A stretch of 12,597 nt of DNA, taken from positions 614,762 to 627,358 of the forward strand of contig NZ_DAGX01000005.1 of assembly GCF_002498315.1 (NCBI RefSeq), in the 5' to 3' direction. A model generated the notes under the pieces. That model saw only the letters and a program-made list of their open reading frames with translations, ran no database searches and was not told where the DNA came from. Positions 1 to 7,307 of this stretch are shown piece after piece. A program made the translations under genes and the position numbers. The DNA comes from Methanofollis sp. UBA420. GTDB lineage: Archaea; Halobacteriota; Methanomicrobia; Methanomicrobiales; Methanofollaceae. Numbering within the stretch: the stretch's first letter is position 1; each line of letters opens with the position of its first letter.

Positions 1-496
1 CAGCCCGGGGGAGATCGGGATCTCCTTCCGGTTCCGGGTTCTCCCAGATCCCTTGCGTCTGCTCAAGGAGCCGGGAAAGTTCGTTCAGCGCATCCTGCAA
101 TGATTGGTCAGTTGAGTCTTTGAGGTGCAGAGAGTGTTGCGAGAAACGGTCGATGATGTCAAACGTCTTTTGGAGGAGAACCTTCAGTGCTTGAATACCT
201 GCAAAGGGGCTTTTCTTGGCAAGGTTCCGAAGATCCGACCAGGCGCGGTTCCGTTTAAGGTTCAGGTATAGAGGGTAAAACACGCCAAACCGCTCTATGA
301 AGCGCTGGGCATCCCGGATCTCGTAATGATCCCCCAGGATAAGTTCTGATGCACATATTTCTGCGATATCTTCACGAACCCGGCGAGGGATAGTACGGGG
401 AACCGCAATGATAGTATTCAGATCGCCTTTCACGATCTGTGATAGCTGGTTCAATTCGTAGGGGGATTCTATTCCAGATACAGAATGTTCATCCAT
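1..496 (-). CDS. N-terminal part of probable MoxR-partner protein (VWA type inferred), cut by window edge
   Basis: An open frame starts at the ATG at 496 (MDEHSVSGIESPYELNQL) and stays open to the left edge, giving about 165 residues without a stop. The visible part is soluble and mostly helical, with several Leu/Arg-rich helices and a region near residues 55-85 with many aromatic residues (RFIERFGVFYPLYLNL). The last visible residues are acidic and proline-rich (WENPEPEGDPDLPRA), as in a linker before a second domain. No signal peptide or membrane segment is seen. The gene follows the RavA/MoxR ATPase by 76 bases on the same strand, and MoxR ATPases are very often followed by a gene with a von Willebrand factor A domain (CoxE/ViaA-like). 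The VWA assignment is inferred from this context only, because the MIDAS motif would lie outside the window. Codon use is AT-richer than in the genes beyond 2300. Confidence 0.72.
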   Translation of the reverse strand, partial: MDEHSVSGIESPYELNQLSQIVKGDLNTIIAVPRTIPRRVREDIAEICASELILGDHYEIRDAQRFIERFGVFYPLYLNLKRNRAWSDLRNLAKKSPFAGIQALKVLLQKTFDIIDRFSQHSLHLKDSTDQSLQDALNELSRLLEQTQGIWENPEPEGDPDLPRA

Positions 497-572
497 TCTT
501 TTCACGCGTTCTTGCGGGGAGTTTTATCTCAAATTTCCAATAATGACGCAGTCGGATCTGTGCGAAGCATGT

Positions 573-1976
573 TCAGGATTTATACCGGCATTCAATATTC
601 TTCTCGATATCTGCCATCTTTTCTTCTATTGCGTAGAGATCTTTGATCTTCTCTTCGTGCCTGAGGAGAATTTCATCGACATCTCTTCGAGAGATCCAGA
701 TATTTTGATTGAGATTGTTCTTTAAATCCGCCGTTTCAGTTTCCAATGACTGCTTTAATCTATTCTTTTTCTCTAAAATTTCGTTATATTCACGAATCAG
801 CATCTTGTATTTAGAGTGGTCTATCGTGTTTGGTTTTATTCCAAGTGATCTGAGCGTGTCAGTCGCATTATACGTTTGCCAATTTGAATTTGTATAATAC
901 ATATGGGACGGATTCTTTTCGCTATGCCTGACAAGATCCCACACTGTGCCGAACCTATTATTGCAATTTTTACAAGCCACGGTCTGGGGGAGTTTCTGGC
1001 TCGGATCATATGAATATTGGACAGACCGACTTATTTTGTCAAAGTCACTCACCTCGTTGCCCAGCTGGTAAGCGTTTATTCCGCCAGAAACGGCCACATC
1101 CAGAATACGTTTCCTGATCTGCTCTCGCTGATCGGGAACTGTCCAGAGCATATGCTGGAGCAGAGGGAGCATTGTGCGGTTGACGCTCGTATCTCCATTT
1201 GCTGCGGCTGCGACTTTCAGTACATGAAGGATCTTCTTCCATCGACGGTCTGAAATGCTAATTTCCACAGAACGTAACTCCTTCCGGAGCGCTAAAATAC
1301 TGTTCAGGACGTCCGGGTCAACAGGCAATTTTTGCGCCTCTTCCCGGAGGGCATTGACATCCTGGATCGACAGTGTTGTGGAGGGCGTAAAGCCGTCGCT
1401 GCTTCCGGTGAGGTATTCGAAAAAGTTCTTCTCATCCTGAATGTAGTCGACAGAGTACCGGAGCAAGAACCGATCATAAAGAGCTTCGAGATTTTCATCC
1501 TCTTCCGGGAGTTCGTTTGATGCGCCAAAGACCGAGAGCAGAGGGATATCCAGAATATTTTTCCCGTTGTGGAACTTTCGCTCATTCAGGATGGTCAGAA
1601 GGCTGTTGAGGATGGAACTGTTTGCTTTGAAGATTTCATCGAGGAGGGCGATGTGCGCAGTCGGCAGGCATCCTTCAATATTGCGCCGGAACTCATCCTG
1701 CTCGAGGGCTTTCAGCGAAAGAGGGCCGAATATTTCATCGGGCGTTGTAAAGCGGGTAAGCAGATAATAATAGAATGTGCCCCCCTCAATCGACTTACAG
1801 ATGGTGTGGGCCAGGTATGTTTTGGCCGTTCCCGGTGGCCCGAGAAAGAGTACATGCTCCCCGGATACTATTCCAAGGAGCGCCCCCCGTATTTCATCGT
1901 CCCGCTCCTTAAAAATAGACCTGAAAGAGGACTGAATTGCCGAAAGACTTTCCCTTATGACCATCGCATATTTCAT
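573..1976 (-). CDS. RavA/MoxR-family AAA+ ATPase with an embedded C2H2 zinc finger and C-terminal coiled coil
   Basis: MoxR-branch AAA+ ATPases act as chaperone-like remodelling machines, usually with a VWA partner. With the ATG at 1976 the protein has 467 residues. Visible motifs are Walker A GPPGTAKT (46-53), Walker B ALLDEIF (110-116), sensor 1 with N154 in GASNE, the arginine-finger region EALYDRFLLR (164-173) and sensor 2 in SDRRW (242-246). The stretch LLTRFTTPDEIFGPLSLKAL (72-91) is typical of the RavA subfamily, and the length is close to that of RavA. After the AAA+ part comes C335-x2-C338-x12-H351-x6-H358, with F342 and L348 at the C2H2 zinc-finger positions, then a charged coiled coil from about 388 to 460. 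A GTG at 2024 would add 16 residues, but a TATA-like element at 2005-2015 lies between the two starts, so 1976 is preferred. No good Shine-Dalgarno is visible. The family call is firm; the substrate is unknown. Confidence 0.9.
   Translation of the reverse strand: MKYAMVIRESLSAIQSSFRSIFKERDDEIRGALLGIVSGEHVLFLGPPGTAKTYLAHTICKSIEGGTFYYYLLTRFTTPDEIFGPLSLKALEQDEFRRNIEGCLPTAHIALLDEIFKANSSILNSLLTILNERKFHNGKNILDIPLLSVFGASNELPEEDENLEALYDRFLLRYSVDYIQDEKNFFEYLTGSSDGFTPSTTLSIQDVNALREEAQKLPVDPDVLNSILALRKELRSVEISISDRRWKKILHVLKVAAAANGDTSVNRTMLPLLQHMLWTVPDQREQIRKRILDVAVSGGINAYQLGNEVSDFDKISRSVQYSYDPSQKLPQTVACKNCNNRFGTVWDLVRHSEKNPSHMYYTNSNWQTYNATDTLRSLGIKPNTIDHSKYKMLIREYNEILEKKNRLKQSLETETADLKNNLNQNIWISRRDVDEILLRHEEKIKDLYAIEEKMADIEKNIECRYKS
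903..974 (-). other. C2H2 zinc-finger coding segment inside the RavA-like ATPase
   Basis: These bases encode residues 335-358 of the ATPase. The spacing is C-x2-C-x3-F-x5-L-x2-H-x6-H, which keeps both hydrophobic core positions of the classical C2H2 finger; only the last gap (six) is one longer than the usual three to five. It lies between the AAA+ module and the C-terminal coiled coil, where known RavA proteins have their all-beta LARA domain. Zinc binding is inferred from the motif. Confidence 0.7.
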
Positions 1977-2004
1977 ATCAAGATGTGAAGTAATAAACCT
2001 TCTG

Positions 2005-2015
2005 TTTTTATTTAA
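2005..2015 (-). promoter_or_regulatory. TATA-like element upstream of the RavA-like ATPase
   Basis: The minus strand reads TTAAATAAAAA here. Archaeal transcription normally starts about 25 bases downstream of the TATA centre, which would be near 1985, just ahead of the ATG at 1976. This would give a very short leader and argues against the GTG at 2024. The surroundings are AT-rich, so the match could be chance. Confidence 0.4.
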
Positions 2016-2253
2016 TGTTGCCACAATTACTTTAACAAAAAAGGGGCAGTTATTACGATTTGAAGCCCTTTCGGAAAATGAAAACCGTTTTTTCAGGTGT
2101 TCACTTCATACCTTTGTCGGACTTCGTGACTTTTTTGTTCGGGTTGAGCTGATTCGCTCTGTTGTCCAATGCAACTTTGTGTGAGACATGCGTCTTTGAA
2201 CGCGTATCGGAAAATTAATTGTAAAATTCAGACTCACACCTCATTCAATAGAA

Positions 2254-2340
2254 TCATCCGGAAGAATCCGGGTGCTGGGGGTCGCCGCCGTACTTCTTCA
2301 CCGCGACGATCATCCCCACCGGAAAGTTGATGAAAAAACA
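2254..2340 (-). pseudogene. Possible 3' remnant of a minus-strand gene
   Basis: Read on the minus strand, the frame ending at the TGA at 2254-2256 gives FFINFPVGMIVAVKKYGG followed by DPQHPDSSG. Eighteen consecutive codons, from the CCG encoding the P of FPVG to the CCG of QHP, end in G or C. This matches the codon use of this genome's native genes and contrasts with the AT-rich spacer next to it. There is no room for a complete gene, because the trkH start lies at 2359 on the other strand. It may be the tail of a gene whose 5' part was replaced. I do not recognise the family. The alternative is chance, since the plus strand is also open here. Confidence 0.3.
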
Positions 2341-2358
2341 GGGGGCGAAGCGGGTACC

Positions 2359-3822
2359 ATGCGCGGCAGGGACCAGATCGCGGCGATCCTCCCGGACATG
2401 GGCAGGATATTCCTCCTGATCGGGCTCGTCTGCCTCACGCCCCTCGTCGTCGGGGCCATATACCACGAATGGAACCTCCTCCCGGCGATGATGACCGCAC
2501 CCCTTGCGTTCTTCATCATCGGCGGCCTGCTCTCCCCCCTGCGGGTTCCGGCAGGGCAGGCGCACCTCTCCGTCGCCATCGCCGCTGTCGCCTGCATATG
2601 GTTTGTCTGCGCCCTTGTCGGCGCCCTCCCCTTCACGATCGGCCACCACATGCCCTTCACCGACAGCGTCTTCGAGGCGATGTCGGGATGGACCGACACC
2701 GGCCTCACCCTCATCGCCGACGTGGACGGGACACCAAAGACCCTCCTCTTCTGGCGGTCCTTCATGCAGTGGCTCGGCGGCATCGGGATCGTCGCCTTCA
2801 CTGTCGCCCTTTCCCGGCGGTCGGGCACCCTCCAGAGGGGGCTGTACAGGTACGAGGGGAGGTCTGAGTCCCTGATGCCGGGCGTCGTTGCGACGGCGGC
2901 GAACATGTGGCAGATCTACATCCTGATCACGGCCCTCTCCACCATCCTCATCCTCCTCTCCGGGGTCTCCCTCTGGGACGCCGTCAACATCGCCATGACC
3001 TCCATCGCCACAGGCGGCTTTTCCGTCCACACCGCAGGCATTACGTATTACAACAATATCCTCCTCGAAATGCTCGTCATCCCGGTGATGCTCGCCGGAG
3101 CCCTGCCCTTCAAACTCTACTACCTGATGCTCCACAGCCACCGGAGGATCCACATCCTGAAAGATCCCCAGGCGCGGGTGCTCTTCCTCCTCGTCGCCAC
3201 CGGCACCCTGGTCACGGCCTTCGACCTGGTGACGAAGAACCTCCTCGACCTCCAGACGGCCCTCCGCCAGTCCCTCTTCATGGTGACAAGCGCCATCACC
3301 TGCACCGGTTTTCAGAACGGAAACCCCTTCGAATGGACAGGGGCGACTGTCCTTTTCATTACCCTGCTGATGCTCATCGGCGGTTCCTCGGGGAGCACCT
3401 CGGGCGGGATGAAGATCGGGCGGATCATCACCGGTTTCGACGGCCTTGTCTGGTGGTTCAGGCGCATCTTTCACTCGAGCAGGGCGATCGTGCCCTTCCG
3501 GTATGAGGGCCGGACCATTCCCCACACAGTCGCCGAGTTCACGGTGGCAAAGACGATGCTCACCATCTTCCTCTTCATCTTCACCGGCTTTCTTGCAAGC
3601 CTCATCCTCCTCCACCTCCAGGCCGCCGGACCTTTCGAGGTCGCCGACGTCACCTTCGAGGCCGTCTCGGCGATGTGCAATGTGGGGCTTTCCACCGGCT
3701 TTGCAAACCCCGAGATCAGTCCGGTCTCGAAATGGCTCTTCATCTTCCTGATGTGGTTCGGACGGCTGGAGATGGTGCCGGTGATCGTCCTCGCCGTCGG
3801 GGCGATAAGGGGGTTCGACTGA
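2359..3822 (+). CDS. trkH: Potassium uptake transporter, TrkH family membrane subunit
   Basis: TrkH/KtrB proteins are K+-conducting membrane subunits built from four M1-P-M2 repeats and gated by a TrkA/KtrA-type nucleotide-binding partner. With the ATG at 2359 the protein has 487 residues, the usual length, and is strongly hydrophobic throughout. Each pore loop can be found by its filter glycine: SGWTDTGLT (G115), SIATGGFS (G219), ITCTGFQNG (G317) and MCNVGLSTG (G443). LGGIGIVAF (139-147) and GGSSGSTSGGMK (341-352) are further family signatures. The frame is open back to a GTG at 2272, but those extra residues are charged and unlike a TrkH N-terminus, so the ATG preceding RGRDQIAAILPDMGRIF is preferred; a weak GGGGGCG lies 12 bases before it. 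No trkA-like gene is present in the window, so the regulatory partner must be encoded elsewhere. The gene converges on the 88-residue ORF with seven bases between stops. Confidence 0.95.
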   Translation: MRGRDQIAAILPDMGRIFLLIGLVCLTPLVVGAIYHEWNLLPAMMTAPLAFFIIGGLLSPLRVPAGQAHLSVAIAAVACIWFVCALVGALPFTIGHHMPFTDSVFEAMSGWTDTGLTLIADVDGTPKTLLFWRSFMQWLGGIGIVAFTVALSRRSGTLQRGLYRYEGRSESLMPGVVATAANMWQIYILITALSTILILLSGVSLWDAVNIAMTSIATGGFSVHTAGITYYNNILLEMLVIPVMLAGALPFKLYYLMLHSHRRIHILKDPQARVLFLLVATGTLVTAFDLVTKNLLDLQTALRQSLFMVTSAITCTGFQNGNPFEWTGATVLFITLLMLIGGSSGSTSGGMKIGRIITGFDGLVWWFRRIFHSSRAIVPFRYEGRTIPHTVAEFTVAKTMLTIFLFIFTGFLASLILLHLQAAGPFEVADVTFEAVSAMCNVGLSTGFANPEISPVSKWLFIFLMWFGRLEMVPVIVLAVGAIRGFD

Positions 3823-3829
3823 GGAATAG

Positions 3830-4096
3830 TCAGGGCGCCGGGCGTTCGGGCGCCGCGGCCGCGAGGTGCCTGTCCAGCGTCGCAAAGAGGGGTTCCAGGC
3901 GCTCGTCTTCGACGTGCACGACAGACGACCCGAAATCGGCAGCCCGGAGACAGCGGCAGAGGTCGTGCTCCCACTCGCTATCGGGCGCGGACCTGATCTG
4001 GGCCAGCAGTTCGAAAAGAGGCTGGTCAAGGACGACGTACTTTATTTTGTCCCCTGATGTAACGGCAACAGCACCGATAGTATTCTGACCGGCCAT
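3830..4096 (-). CDS. Hypothetical 88-residue protein
   Basis: I do not recognise this protein. From the ATG at 4096 it has 88 residues: an N-terminal part rich in beta-prone residues (MAGQNTIGAVAVTSGDKIKYVVL), then an acidic, helix-prone middle (FELLAQIRSAPDSEWEHDL), two cysteines in LCRCLRAADF, and a C-terminal helix ending in an Ala/Pro tail. There is no signal peptide or membrane segment. The start is well supported: GGGAG lies five bases before the ATG, and a consensus archaeal TATA box (4128-4135) would set transcription about ten bases upstream. The longer frame to a TTG at 4156 would include the promoter and is rejected. The gene stands alone between the 3' end of trkH and the terminator of nrdJ. 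Codon use is GC-rich like its neighbours, so it looks native. Confidence 0.75.
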   Translation of the reverse strand: MAGQNTIGAVAVTSGDKIKYVVLDQPLFELLAQIRSAPDSEWEHDLCRCLRAADFGSSVVHVEDERLEPLFATLDRHLAAAAPERPAP

Positions 4097-4127
4097 AAAA
4101 CTCCCGGCTGAAAGTAGACGGACAGGG

Positions 4128-4135
4128 TATATAAG
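4128..4135 (-). promoter_or_regulatory. TATA box of the 88-residue ORF
   Basis: The minus strand reads CTTATATA, a near-perfect archaeal TATA box, in otherwise GC-rich DNA. A start about 25 bases downstream falls near 4106, ten bases before the ATG at 4096 and just ahead of the GGGAG at 4101-4105. Spacing and ribosome-binding site agree. Confidence 0.7.
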
Positions 4136-4154
4136 GATTGGTATCGTGCGCGGC

Positions 4155-4161
4155 AAAAAAA
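4155..4161 (-). terminator. Oligo-T terminator after nrdJ
   Basis: The minus strand has seven consecutive T residues beginning five bases after the nrdJ TAA (4166-4168). Archaeal RNA polymerase stops at short T runs without needing a hairpin, and the promoter of the next minus-strand gene follows about 20 bases later, so a stop here makes sense. Confidence 0.6.
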
Positions 4162-4165
4162 GGAT

Positions 4166-6346
4166 TTAACTGCAGCCGCTCCAGCCGCAGGTCTTGCAGA
4201 TCCCCTGGTTGCAGCCCTCGCCGAAGTCGAGTTCTGCCCCGCACTCGGGGCAGAGGTTCTTCTTCTTGCCGGTGACGTCGGCGATCTTCCAGGTGTCGAG
4301 GGTGGTGATCGTCTGCTTCGAGGCCGCAAGGTCGATGCACTTGCCGACGACGTCGGCGCAGGAGAGACCCTCTGCCTCCGGGTTCTTGAGGGCGGCAATG
4401 CAGTTCACCTTCGCGAACTGCCGCACGAACTTCTGGTACGGTACGCCGTTCTGGAGGCCGGTGGAGATCGCGCGGCCGAGGGCATTGGAGTTCGCCTCGC
4501 AGCCGCCGCTCCCGACCGTCCTGATGAAGACCTCCCAGGGCTTTCCGTCCCTGAGGTTGACGGTGATGTACAGCCGGCAGCAGCCGGACTGGCAGAGGTA
4601 GGTCTTGCCGGAGAGTTCCTTCGGGCGGAGTGCCTTCGGTTCTGGCGCAGGTTCGGGTTCGACCGCCGGTTTCTTCTCCTTGAGGGCAAGGACGACGTCC
4701 TCACGGCTGCCTGTCCGGTAGATGGTCATGCCCTTGAGGTGGCTCTTCCAGGCCATGAGGACGGCCTCAGCGATCTCCTCGCGGGTCGCCGAGTTCGGCA
4801 TGTTGATCGTCTTCGAGATGGAGGCATGGACATGCCCCTGGAAGACGGCCTGCATCCGCACATGGTCGCGCCAGTCGATGTCGAGGGCGGTCCTGAAGAG
4901 GTGCCTGAAGGAGGCCGGGAGCCAGGCGACGTCACGGATCGTGCCAGTCTCGTGGACGTGCTCGATCACCTCTTTGACCCTGCTCTCCGTCTCCTCAGGG
5001 GTGAGGCCCATGCCACCGACGACCCGCCGCAGTTCTGCCTCGAAGATCGGGTGGAGCATCACGAAGGTCTTGCCCACGGTGTTCTTCCGGGTGTACGCAT
5101 AGGAGAAGACGGGTTCGATCCCCGAGGAGCACCCGGCCAGGAGGGAGATGGTGCCTGTCGGGGCGATAGTGGTGAGCGCGGCGTTCCGCATCGCATACTC
5201 GTCCCAGATGCTCCCCTCGAAGGCCGGGAAGGTGCCCTTCTCCGCGGCGAGGGCGTGCGACTCCTCGACCGCGGTCCTGGTCATGAGGTCCATCACCCGG
5301 TCGCAGACGGCCCGGCCCTCGTCGGAGTCGTACGGCATGCCGAGCATCAGCAGGGCGTCGTGGACGCCCATCAGACCAAGGCCGACCTTTCTCGTCTTTC
5401 TCGTCGCCTCCTCGATCTGCGGGATCGGGAAGACGTTCCTGTCGATGACCGCATCCAGGAAGCGGACGGCCATGCGGGTGATCCCCTTCAGCGCCCCCTC
5501 GTCGATGGCGCCGTCCCTGACAAACTTCGCCAGGTTGATGGACCCGAGAACACAGGACTCAAAGGGGAGGAGCGGCTGTTCCCCACATGGATTGGTCGTG
5601 TCGATGGACCCGAGCTGCGGTGTCGGGTTCTCCCTGTTGATCTCGTCGTAGAAGAGGATGCCGGGCTCGCCGTTCCGCCAGATGCCGTCGACGATCCCGT
5701 TCCAGATGGCGCCGACCGTGATCTCCTCGCCGGTATACGGGTGGGTGATCCAGACCTTCTGGAGCTGTCCGGACTCGACGAACTCCATGAACCGGTCATT
5801 GACCATCACCGAGATGTTGAAGTTCGAGAGTTCACCCTCGACGTTCTTCGCGTGGATGAAGCGCAGGATGTCAGGGTGCCAGACATTGAGGATGCCCATG
5901 TTCGCCCCGCGCCGGCGGCCGCCCTGCTTGATCACGTCGGTGGCTGCGTTGAAGACCTTCATGAAGGAGATGGGGCCTGAGGCGACGCCGTCCGTGGACT
6001 GGACGGGCGCGCCCTCCGGGCGGATATGGGAGAAATTGTAGCCGGTACCGCCGCCGCTCTTGTGGATGAGCGCTCCCCATTCCAGGGCATGGAAGATCTC
6101 GGGGATCGAATCGCCGACATGGAGGGTGAAGCAGGCCGATAACTGGCCGAGTTCGGTGCCGGCGTTCATCAGGGTGGGGGAGTTCGGGAGGAAGGAGAGG
6201 GAGTGCATAGCGTCATAATACTCTTCCTTCTCGGCATCGTCGCGGGCGAGTGCGGTCGCCACCCGCCGGCAGATGTCGTCGAAGTTTTTTTCGCCCTTGC
6301 GGAGGTAACGGGCCGCAAGGATACTGTCAACTACTGAATCGGTCAT
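4166..6346 (-). CDS. nrdJ: Adenosylcobalamin-dependent (class II) ribonucleotide reductase
   Basis: NrdJ reduces ribonucleotides to deoxyribonucleotides using a radical generated from adenosylcobalamin, so it needs no oxygen and no small subunit. With the ATG at 6346 the protein has 726 residues. The catalytic cysteine is C254 in NPCGEQPLL; the disulfide-forming pair corresponds to C72 (LSACF) and C265 (ESCVLGSINL). KSGGGTGYNFS (96-106), GGRRRGANMG (142-151) and TTIAPTGTISLLAG (392-405) are family signatures. After a Glu/Pro-rich linker (about 560-572) comes a TSCPD-type region (about 580-680), then a Cys-rich tail with C699, C702, C712, C717, C720 and C725 that should act as a zinc ribbon and/or the reducing thiol arm. 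The frame is open to a GTG at 6424, but that overlaps the end of nudC; the ATG has GGTG seven bases upstream. A possible own promoter (CTATAATT, about 6409-6416) lies in the 70-base gap after nudC. Confidence 0.96.
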   Translation of the reverse strand: MTDSVVDSILAARYLRKGEKNFDDICRRVATALARDDAEKEEYYDAMHSLSFLPNSPTLMNAGTELGQLSACFTLHVGDSIPEIFHALEWGALIHKSGGGTGYNFSHIRPEGAPVQSTDGVASGPISFMKVFNAATDVIKQGGRRRGANMGILNVWHPDILRFIHAKNVEGELSNFNISVMVNDRFMEFVESGQLQKVWITHPYTGEEITVGAIWNGIVDGIWRNGEPGILFYDEINRENPTPQLGSIDTTNPCGEQPLLPFESCVLGSINLAKFVRDGAIDEGALKGITRMAVRFLDAVIDRNVFPIPQIEEATRKTRKVGLGLMGVHDALLMLGMPYDSDEGRAVCDRVMDLMTRTAVEESHALAAEKGTFPAFEGSIWDEYAMRNAALTTIAPTGTISLLAGCSSGIEPVFSYAYTRKNTVGKTFVMLHPIFEAELRRVVGGMGLTPEETESRVKEVIEHVHETGTIRDVAWLPASFRHLFRTALDIDWRDHVRMQAVFQGHVHASISKTINMPNSATREEIAEAVLMAWKSHLKGMTIYRTGSREDVVLALKEKKPAVEPEPAPEPKALRPKELSGKTYLCQSGCCRLYITVNLRDGKPWEVFIRTVGSGGCEANSNALGRAISTGLQNGVPYQKFVRQFAKVNCIAALKNPEAEGLSCADVVGKCIDLAASKQTITTLDTWKIADVTGKKKNLCPECGAELDFGEGCNQGICKTCGWSGCS

Positions 6347-6416
6347 TGTGGTGCACCATAAAAATACGGGTCCGGAGCTGTTCCCTAGATCAGATCGGTC
6401 TTCGAGAAAATTATAG

Positions 6417-7250
6417 TCACCCACGCGGGTCGGGGGGATCAGGGGAGTCGTCCCTGAGGTGCCTCTCGATCAGGGCCCATGCAATGCTCATTTTGCCGGG
6501 GAGGTCGGGCAGTGCGTCAGGGGAGAACCACCGCGCCTCCTCGGTCTCCACGCCGTCCGGCCGCGCCTCGCCGCCTGCATACTCGGCGAAGAAACCGGCC
6601 ATCAGGGAGTGGGGGAAGGGCCAGGGCTGGCTCCCGGCATAGCGGAGGCCTCTGATGGAGACGCCCGCCTCCTCCGCGACCTCCCGCGCCGCGGCGTGCT
6701 CGAGGGTCTCGCCTGGCTCGACGAAGCCGGCGACGAGGGAGTAGCGGCCGGGCGGGAACCTGGGCGAACGGACGAAGAGGATATCCCGGCCCCGCCTGAC
6801 GAGAATGATCACCGCGGGGCTCACCGGCGGGTGGACGATCCCGCCACACCTCGTGCAGACCTTCGCCACCTCGTCCTCCTTCCAGACAGTCGGCCCTCCG
6901 CACCTCCCGCAGAAACGGCTCTCCCCGTCGAAGCGAACGAGGTGGACGGCCCTCCCCGCGATGGCCAGGGTCTCCCCGTCCACGCGGCCGAAGAGATCGC
7001 GCAGGGTGACGGGCCTGAGAGGGGCCGGGACGGTCCCTGTCCCGAGGGCGGAGAAGGGCACGCCGTCGAGGGCGCCGAGAGGGATGGCACCCATAGGGTC
7101 GACGCCGTCGGGCAGGGACGAAAGGATGGGCGACCCGTCCTCACGGCAGAGCACCTCCCCTCCCCGGACGAGAATCCAGCAGGGCGGGCAGGCGGACGGG
7201 CTATCAGGGTGGAATACGAGGCGTTCTGCGGCAAAGTGCGTTCTGGTCAT
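6417..7250 (-). CDS. nudC: NADH pyrophosphatase, NudC-like Nudix hydrolase
   Basis: NudC-type enzymes cleave NADH/NAD+ to NMN(H) and AMP, and some remove NAD caps from RNA. With the ATG at 7250 the protein has 277 residues. The order is an N-terminal domain, a four-cysteine zinc ribbon (C114-x2-C117 and C132-x2-C135), then the Nudix domain with a complete box, GFVEPGETLEHAAAREVAEE (175-194) followed by AGV, and SQPWPFPHS (207-215), the motif that marks the NADH pyrophosphatase subgroup. Two in-frame ATGs compete. The one at 7277 adds nine residues whose codons often end in A or T, unlike the rest, so 7250 is preferred, although neither has a well-placed Shine-Dalgarno. nrdJ follows after 70 bases on the same strand and may be partly co-transcribed. 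Both act on nucleotides, but a direct metabolic link is inference. Confidence 0.95.
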   Translation of the reverse strand: MTRTHFAAERLVFHPDSPSACPPCWILVRGGEVLCREDGSPILSSLPDGVDPMGAIPLGALDGVPFSALGTGTVPAPLRPVTLRDLFGRVDGETLAIAGRAVHLVRFDGESRFCGRCGGPTVWKEDEVAKVCTRCGGIVHPPVSPAVIILVRRGRDILFVRSPRFPPGRYSLVAGFVEPGETLEHAAAREVAEEAGVSIRGLRYAGSQPWPFPHSLMAGFFAEYAGGEARPDGVETEEARWFSPDALPDLPGKMSIAWALIERHLRDDSPDPPDPRG

Positions 7251-7307
7251 GGGATCGATAGTATGTACCTCCGGCATGTTTATCTGGAAACGAGGAGATG
7301 GGGCGGC

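Larger units (their letters stand above)
1977..2358. other. Intergenic region between the ATPase gene and trkH
   Basis: The first 250 or so bases are AT-rich with short A and T runs and no convincing coding frame on either strand. They hold the TATA-like element of the minus-strand ATPase gene and a possible plus-strand TATA element for trkH around 2213-2226 (AATTAATTGTAAAA). From about 2254 the sequence becomes GC-rich and looks like the end of a minus-strand gene (separate entry). No RNA gene or repeat array was recognised. Confidence 0.5.

Noticed and set aside
2179..2239. 7-base inverted repeat GTGTGAG / CTCACAC flanking the AT-rich stretch upstream of trkH
   Set aside because: Arms are short and far apart (47 bases); expected by chance at this length.
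3834..3854. GC-rich hairpin (GGCGCC ... GGCGCC) just after the trkH stop
   Set aside because: GGCGCC is self-complementary and common in GC-rich DNA, there is no T run, and it lies inside the end of the convergent 88-residue ORF. Too weak to call a terminator.
2254..4029. 591-residue minus-strand open frame opposite trkH
   Set aside because: Composition is Asp/Glu/Gly/Arg-rich low-complexity, typical of the antisense of GC-rich genes; TrkH on the plus strand has four clear pore motifs. Only the last 28 or so codons outside trkH were kept as a possible remnant.
4739..5980. 413-residue plus-strand open frame opposite nrdJ
   Set aside because: Charged, repetitive composition with no motif; antisense to the NrdJ catalytic core.
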